From: Chamaesiphon minutus PCC 6605
Lineage (GTDB): Bacteria > Cyanobacteriota > Cyanobacteriia > Cyanobacteriales > Chamaesiphonaceae
Assembly: GCF_000317145.1 (NCBI RefSeq)
Contig: NC_019697.1
Coordinates: 1,860,001 to 1,924,000, forward strand
Reading direction: 5' to 3'
DNA: 64,000 nt
Shown: one piece after another, positions 59,604 through 64,000 of the stretch
How positions within the stretch are numbered: position 1 is the first letter of the stretch
Layout of the letters: every line of letters starts with the position of its first letter
Notes under the pieces: generated by a model
Seen by the model: only the letters and a program-made list of their open reading frames with translations
The model's database searches: none
Told to the model about the DNA's origin: nothing
Made by a program: the position numbers and the translations under genes

Positions 59604-62600
59604 GTGAATCTAGATACTGTAGTTAGAGAGAAAGTGTGGAAAAGTCTTAAATCCACAGATCCAAGCTTTATTGAAGAAGTTCGGCAATGTATCAACAAAA
59701 TTGAAAAAAGACAATTTGACGTTGGTTTGAGAGTAAAAAAGCTCAAAGGTACGAGCAAAATTGTCTGGGAAGCCAGAATAAATCGAGATAGCCGCTTGCT
59801 GTTTACCTATAAACAGTCCAACCATCGCAACGGTCAAACTTGGAAATTCATCGCCATCGAAGCAGTGTGTAGAGAGCATGATGAAGTCAACCATCATGCC
59901 CAGATTATCGATCGAAATTGGTGGGAAGCAGAAGAAGTTAGAGTATTAGGGAACTTAGACCAAAAATTTCAGGAATTGAGTAGTGAAGACCAGGCGGAAA
60001 TCCACTTATGGCAAGCAGCAGAAATAGAGATTCAAGCAGAATCGACAGATGAGCTGCTAGATAATACCAAGTGGTTAATTCTCGAACCAGAAATTATTGA
60101 ATCAGAGCAAGCATGGCAAATGGCGATCGCCAGTGCAGCAGATTTACGGCTGCGATTGACACCAGATGAAAGTAAAGCGATCGATACCTATGGTAATATG
60201 CTGCTGTCTGGTAGTGCTGGGACTGGCAAAACTACAGTTGGATTGTATCGACTGGCTCGAACTCTGCAAATGAATCCAACTGCTAAGTGTCTTTATGTTG
60301 GTTACAATCCAATATTAGTGAAGGAGTCAAAAGAACAATTTAAGCAGCTATGGGGGGAGACATTTGAAGGTCTGCCACTCAAACCCGAATTCTTGACGAT
60401 TAGAGATTTGTGTCTAAAAATCACGAAAGATCTTGGGGAAGAATTCAAGCATCATCTTGTCGGCTATCAATATTTTTACCAGCGTTATATCAAAAAGCCA
60501 GAAAGTAAGCAATATCCACCAGCTTTAGTGTGGGATGAAATCAGAAGTATTATCAAAGGTGCGAACTTAAAAGCGCAATCTGGATGTTATTTGCTAAGTC
60601 AAAAAGAATATGAAAATTTAGGAAAAAAAAGGTCTGGAGCGATTCGGGCTGGAGAACGTCATAAGATTTATAAATTAGCACAATGGTATCAAAACCGTAT
60701 AGATCGCGAACAATTAGCTGATGAAATCGATCTAACAAGAACAGCTTTACGGCTGAGTAAAACTGCTCGATATCAACCTTATACATTAATTGTCTGCGAT
60801 GAGATTCAAGACTTAACCGAGATTCAGATCGAGCTATTAATTAGATTACTAGTCCAAAATGGACAAATTTTGGGTGCTGGAGATATGAATCAAATGATTA
60901 GTCCGAGTGGCTTTCGATGGGAAGATTTAACAACCAGACTATATCAGCAAAATCGTCAATGGACTGAAAAAAGATTAGATTTTAACTTTCGTAGTACTGG
61001 TAAATTAGGAGCTTTTGCTGTCGAGCTGCTGAACCTAAAATTCAAACTACTCTCCGAATCACAATCCCAATCAGAAGCTCCAATTAACACCAGTGGAGAA
61101 CTAGCTCGGTTAGTAGCAGCTTCCAGAAATGACCTCAAGCAAATTAAGCTCGGATCGGGGGATGCTATTTTAGTAAGAACCGAAGAACAAAAAGCCGAAC
61201 TTCTTACAGATTTAACCACTAAATTAATTTTTACAATTGAGGAATCTAAAGGCTTAGAATTTGATACTGTTTACTTAGTTAACTTTTTTGAATATACTAA
61301 CAGCTTAGAGTCTACGATCGCCAGTTCAACTAAACAGTTGACACGACAACAGCCACAGTTGCGGTTGGAGTTTAACCTTTTATATGTAGCTATTACCCGC
61401 GCTCGTTATATTCTCAACATCTGTGAACCAAAAATATCAGATCTGTGGAAACGTACTGAATTAGCAGAGAGTTTAATATCGATGAGTATCGCTGAAGCTT
61501 TTAGTCCAGCTCAAGCGATCGCCCCTCAAGATTGGTATCTGAAAGCTATCTACTATCGAGATGCCAGACTATTACCGCAGGCATTAGAATGTGCCACTAA
61601 ATCTGGAGATGAAACTCTCAAACAAGAAATCGAAGTAGAGTCTTTACTACTCGATCTCAAATATTATGAAGCGGCTCAATTACTGCTAGAGATCGAAAAA
61701 TATTCCGAAGCAGCCGAAATTTTGGAAGATTTAGGCGATTGGCAAGAAGCCGCACAAGCTTGGGGTTGGGCTGGAAATAGAGTCAGATCTTTAGAGTGTG
61801 AAGTAAAAAGTCTAAAAGATAAAAATCAGCTAGAATCTGCGGCTGATAAACTGATTGAGATTGAAAGATATGGAGAGGCCGCCGAGCTACTAGAAGCTGC
61901 GGAATGCTGGGATAAAGCCGTAGAAATATGGGGTAAACTAGGTGATGAAGATGGTCGGAATCGATGTTTATTGCGATCGTCGATAAATAATTGTGTTGCT
62001 ATTGAGGATCGATCGGGTCAGAATATAGAGGCTATTAATGACTACGATTCCGAGCGCGTAATCGAGATCGATCCTCAAGATGCTAAAGCTTACTTCGATC
62101 GGGGCACAGAAAAGTACCGCTTAGGACAGAATGCAGAAGCTATTGATGACTACAGTCGTGCCATTACAATCGATCCTCAGTATGTTGGTGTCTATGTTGG
62201 GCGGGGTGCTGCTAAGTATAATTTAGGGCAGCATCGAGAGGCAATTGATGACTATAGTCGTGCCATTACTCTTAATCCTCAAGCTGCTGAGGCTTATTTT
62301 GGGCGAGGTACAGCAAAGTATAACTTAGGGCAGCATCGAGAGGCAATTGAGGACTACAGTCATGCCATTACTCTTAATCCCCAAGATGCTTTTGCTTACT
62401 ATAATCGGGGCTTTGCTAAACATAGCTTAGGACAATATCAAGCAGCTATTGATGATTATAATTGCGTCATCATGATAAATCCTCAAGATATTGATGCTTA
62501 TTTTCGTCGGGGTGCTGCTAGACATAGTTTAGGACAGCATCAAGCAGCGATTGATGACTACAATTTCGTCATCATGATTAATCCTCAAGCTGCTGAAGCT

Positions 62601-62963
62601 TATGTTGGTCGAGGTACGGCAAAGTATAACTTAGGTCAGCATCAAGCAGCGATTGATGACTGCAATTTTGCCATTACTCTTAATCCTCAAGCTACTGATG
62701 CTTACAATAATCGCGGTCTTGCAAAATGTAGTTTAGGACGGGATCGAGAGGCGATCGATGACTACAATTTCGCCATTACTCTTAATCCTCAATATGCGGT
62801 TGCTTACTATAATCGCGGTCTTAGTAAGTATAATTTAGGGCAAAGTCAAGCAGCTATTCCAGATTTTATTAAAGCTACGGAATTATTCGATCGGGAAAAT
62901 CAGATGGTCGAATATAAAAGGGCTATAGATATTATTAATTTTTTGAATACTCGATTAAAATAA
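59604..62963 (+). CDS. RelE-like domain, UvrD/Rep-type helicase and TPR-repeat fusion
   Basis: A 1119-residue protein, GTG start. Residues about 1-100 (FIEEVRQCINKIEKRQFDVGLRVKKLKGTSKIVWEARINRDSRLLFTYK) resemble a RelE/ParE-type fold. Walker A SGSAGTGKTTVG is at 203-214, Walker B LIVCDEIQDL near 395-404, then GAGDMNQMISP (motif III), FNFRSTGKL (motif IV), EESKGLEFDTVYLV (motif V) and LLYVAITRARYIL (motif VI), all of superfamily 1. A helical scaffold follows (about 640-820). The last 290 residues are eight near-identical 34-residue TPR units (AYxxRGxAKYNLGQHxxAIDDY pattern). I do not know this fusion as a named family. Confidence 0.75.
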   Translation: MNLDTVVREKVWKSLKSTDPSFIEEVRQCINKIEKRQFDVGLRVKKLKGTSKIVWEARINRDSRLLFTYKQSNHRNGQTWKFIAIEAVCREHDEVNHHAQIIDRNWWEAEEVRVLGNLDQKFQELSSEDQAEIHLWQAAEIEIQAESTDELLDNTKWLILEPEIIESEQAWQMAIASAADLRLRLTPDESKAIDTYGNMLLSGSAGTGKTTVGLYRLARTLQMNPTAKCLYVGYNPILVKESKEQFKQLWGETFEGLPLKPEFLTIRDLCLKITKDLGEEFKHHLVGYQYFYQRYIKKPESKQYPPALVWDEIRSIIKGANLKAQSGCYLLSQKEYENLGKKRSGAIRAGERHKIYKLAQWYQNRIDREQLADEIDLTRTALRLSKTARYQPYTLIVCDEIQDLTEIQIELLIRLLVQNGQILGAGDMNQMISPSGFRWEDLTTRLYQQNRQWTEKRLDFNFRSTGKLGAFAVELLNLKFKLLSESQSQSEAPINTSGELARLVAASRNDLKQIKLGSGDAILVRTEEQKAELLTDLTTKLIFTIEESKGLEFDTVYLVNFFEYTNSLESTIASSTKQLTRQQPQLRLEFNLLYVAITRARYILNICEPKISDLWKRTELAESLISMSIAEAFSPAQAIAPQDWYLKAIYYRDARLLPQALECATKSGDETLKQEIEVESLLLDLKYYEAAQLLLEIEKYSEAAEILEDLGDWQEAAQAWGWAGNRVRSLECEVKSLKDKNQLESAADKLIEIERYGEAAELLEAAECWDKAVEIWGKLGDEDGRNRCLLRSSINNCVAIEDRSGQNIEAINDYDSERVIEIDPQDAKAYFDRGTEKYRLGQNAEAIDDYSRAITIDPQYVGVYVGRGAAKYNLGQHREAIDDYSRAITLNPQAAEAYFGRGTAKYNLGQHREAIEDYSHAITLNPQDAFAYYNRGFAKHSLGQYQAAIDDYNCVIMINPQDIDAYFRRGAARHSLGQHQAAIDDYNFVIMINPQAAEAYVGRGTAKYNLGQHQAAIDDCNFAITLNPQATDAYNNRGLAKCSLGRDREAIDDYNFAITLNPQYAVAYYNRGLSKYNLGQSQAAIPDFIKATELFDRENQMVEYKRAIDIINFLNTRLK
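62086..62898 (+). repeat. Eight tandem TPR-coding repeats (102 bp each)
   Basis: Eight consecutive units of 34 codons with highly similar DNA as well as protein, for example repeated GCCATTACTCTTAATCCTCA and GCAATTGATGACTA. The low divergence at DNA level suggests recent duplication or recombination between units. Confidence 0.8.
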
Positions 62964-63154
62964 TCGAAATGAATACTCTGGCTGGATCGTAAGATATTCG
63001 ATTAGAGTCTTAAAATAACTGTTATATAAATATTGTTCGATCGAGGAAACGATCTAGTTACATAGCCAAGTTTTGGTGGAAATTAAGGATATCATCATAT
63101 ATAACCTAGATATAGAATCAAAGCAGCCAGCCTATTTTAATGGAACTAGTCAAA

Positions 63155-63172
63155 ATTTCACTAAAATTTCAC
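63155..63172 (+). promoter_or_regulatory. Response-regulator direct repeat upstream of the lipoprotein
   Basis: ATTTCAC-TAAA-ATTTCAC, 11-base period, 136 bases before the ATG at 63308. Same words as at 52986. Confidence 0.6.
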
Positions 63173-63217
63173 ACATATTTGCCAGAATGAAAGGGCATGT
63201 CTGTAAATACTCGGTTC

Positions 63218-63248
63218 GATTCTCCTTTGGAGAGGCTACGCCAACGAA
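63218..63248. repeat. Interspersed short repeat, copy 2
   Basis: GATTCTCCTTTGGAGAGGCT followed by ACGCCAACGAA, two differences from copy 1 at 50032. Here it lies in non-coding DNA between the promoter box and the lipoprotein gene. Confidence 0.65.
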
Positions 63249-63307
63249 TATGATGACACGATCGCGATCGTGTGAAATTACCATTTACCAAATATTGAGG
63301 ATTATCG

Positions 63308-63829
63308 ATGAAATTTTTCAACATCAGCTTAATTGCTTTGGGTAGTGTCAGCGTACTCTTCTTAGGTGCTTGTAGTAGTGGAGATAAAGCTACTACAACT
63401 GAAACTACTACTACTAGTTCAACTCCAGCAACGGCAGCTACAACTGAACCGCAGGTGGTAAAAGAGGGTGAAAAGCATGATGAAAGCTCTAACCATAAGC
63501 ATTCAGGGGATAAAGATGGTCATAGTGGACAAGTCGTACAATTGGGTAAATATCATATCGAGTTAAAGCCAGATCTCGACAAAGATTCTATTCATCTAGA
63601 TACAAAGTTACATGGCGAACAAGATAAAGAGATTACTGATGCCAAACTGCTCGCTCAAGTCCAGCTACCAGATGGTAGTAATAAAACCCTACCAGTTCTC
63701 TATAACGCCGAAGAAAAGCAATACACCGCCAAGCTACCTGCAAGTGCGACGAAGGGCGATTACAAAGTTGTCCTCCAAGTCGATGTCAAAGGGGAAAAAT
63801 TCAATAGTCGCTTTAGTTTTAAGCAATAA
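63308..63829 (+). CDS. His-rich secreted lipoprotein, metal-stress related
   Basis: A 173-residue protein. Lipobox FLGACSSG with Cys22, a Thr-rich linker, then a His-rich segment (KHDESSNHKHSGDKDGHSG) likely to bind metal. The C-terminal domain has HIELKPDLDKDSIHLDTKLHGEQDKEI. A direct-repeat box of the metal regulon lies upstream, and a response-regulator gene follows. Confidence 0.75.
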   Translation: MKFFNISLIALGSVSVLFLGACSSGDKATTTETTTTSSTPATAATTEPQVVKEGEKHDESSNHKHSGDKDGHSGQVVQLGKYHIELKPDLDKDSIHLDTKLHGEQDKEITDAKLLAQVQLPDGSNKTLPVLYNAEEKQYTAKLPASATKGDYKVVLQVDVKGEKFNSRFSFKQ

Positions 63830-63891
63830 GATCGACTGTGGCTCGATTCGATCCAGGTCATCGGCTTGATAAATAATGTCATAAATCTAAG

Positions 63892-64000
63892 ATGGTACGC
63901 ATTTTATTAATCGAAGATGAACTAGATTTAGGAGCCGAGATCGAACGATTGCTGCAACGTGAAGGCTATGAAATCGATCGAGCAACAGATGGCGATCTCG
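63892..64000 (+). CDS. Response regulator, 5' part only (runs off the window)
   Basis: Begins MVRILLIEDELDLGAEIERLL, a receiver-domain start (ILLIEDE acidic pocket), very similar in kind to the regulator at 51045. ATG at 63892. The remaining receiver and any DNA-binding domain lie outside the window, so class is uncertain; OmpR type is likely. Confidence 0.8.
   Translation, partial: MVRILLIEDELDLGAEIERLLQREGYEIDRATDGDL

Larger units (their letters stand above)
62964..63307. other. Gene-free region upstream of the His-rich lipoprotein
   Basis: Contains the direct repeat at 63155-63172 and the interspersed repeat at 63218-63248. A 90-codon frame at 63073-63345 has no protein-like character and overlaps these elements, so it is not called. 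Confidence 0.5.

Noticed and set aside
63073-63345. 90-codon frame before the lipoprotein
   Set aside because: It covers the promoter box and interspersed repeat and overlaps the true lipoprotein start in another frame.
1-64000. tRNA or rRNA genes
   Set aside because: I looked for the usual conserved words (for example GGTTCGA-type T-arms in a cloverleaf context) and saw none I could support.

Overview
The window looks like a cyanobacterial conjugative plasmid or other large mobile replicon. The DNA is rich in GCGATCGC-type (HIP1-like) and GATCGATC words, and DUF2808 and RppAB/CopRS-like proteins are cyanobacterial. A P-type conjugation operon, a primase-polymerase replication gene and a ParA/ParB partition operon lie next to each other. 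I cannot name the genus.

Layout. (1) 55-17876, all minus strand: one long type IV secretion operon. It is read from 17876 down as pilin (VirB2), VirB3, VirB4, VirB5-like, VirB6-like, VirB8, VirB10 with a very long tail, a VirB9/TraK-like periplasmic protein, a small membrane protein, a secreted protein, a one-TM protein, coupling protein VirD4/TraG, two proteins I do not recognise, an AAA+ ATPase and a zinc-ribbon protein. No relaxase or VirB11 is visible. (2) 17877-25405: control DNA, a small basic protein, a PrimPol-type Rep gene, and a GIY-YIG-like/ParA/ParB operon. The latter is followed by DNA with tandem repeats and three near-identical perfect palindromes. (3) 25406-36495: a translationally coupled operon of three tyrosine recombinases (Tn554/RIT style), a TnpC-like coiled-coil protein and a DnaB helicase. 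DnaB is split by a 4445-bp group II intron. The reverse transcriptase of that intron is itself split, inside its YADD motif, by a second group II intron of 1868 bp. Reading across both junctions restores canonical proteins. (4) 36731-48500: an accessory and defence island with HNH nuclease, PIN and HigB/HigA toxin-antitoxin pairs, an ORF-less group II intron remnant, an integrase, a CoiA-like/GIY-YIG/HTH fusion, a long prokaryotic Argonaute with a Cas4-like nuclease, and a divergent XRE plus ImmA/IrrE pair. (5) 48540-64000: a metal-homeostasis block with FTR1 permease, a two-component system, DUF305 and DUF2808 secreted proteins, a CusBA-like RND pump, a His-rich lipoprotein and the start of another response regulator. 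Five promoters here share an 11-bp-phased TTTCAT/TTTCAC direct repeat, which suggests one OmpR-type regulon. A large RelE-like/UvrD-like/TPR fusion lies within this block.

The genes therefore support transfer (T4SS), replication (PrimPol, DnaB), segregation (ParAB), plasmid retention (toxin-antitoxin), defence (pAgo) and a metal-resistance cargo. Functions are inferred from motifs read by eye; no database search was possible.
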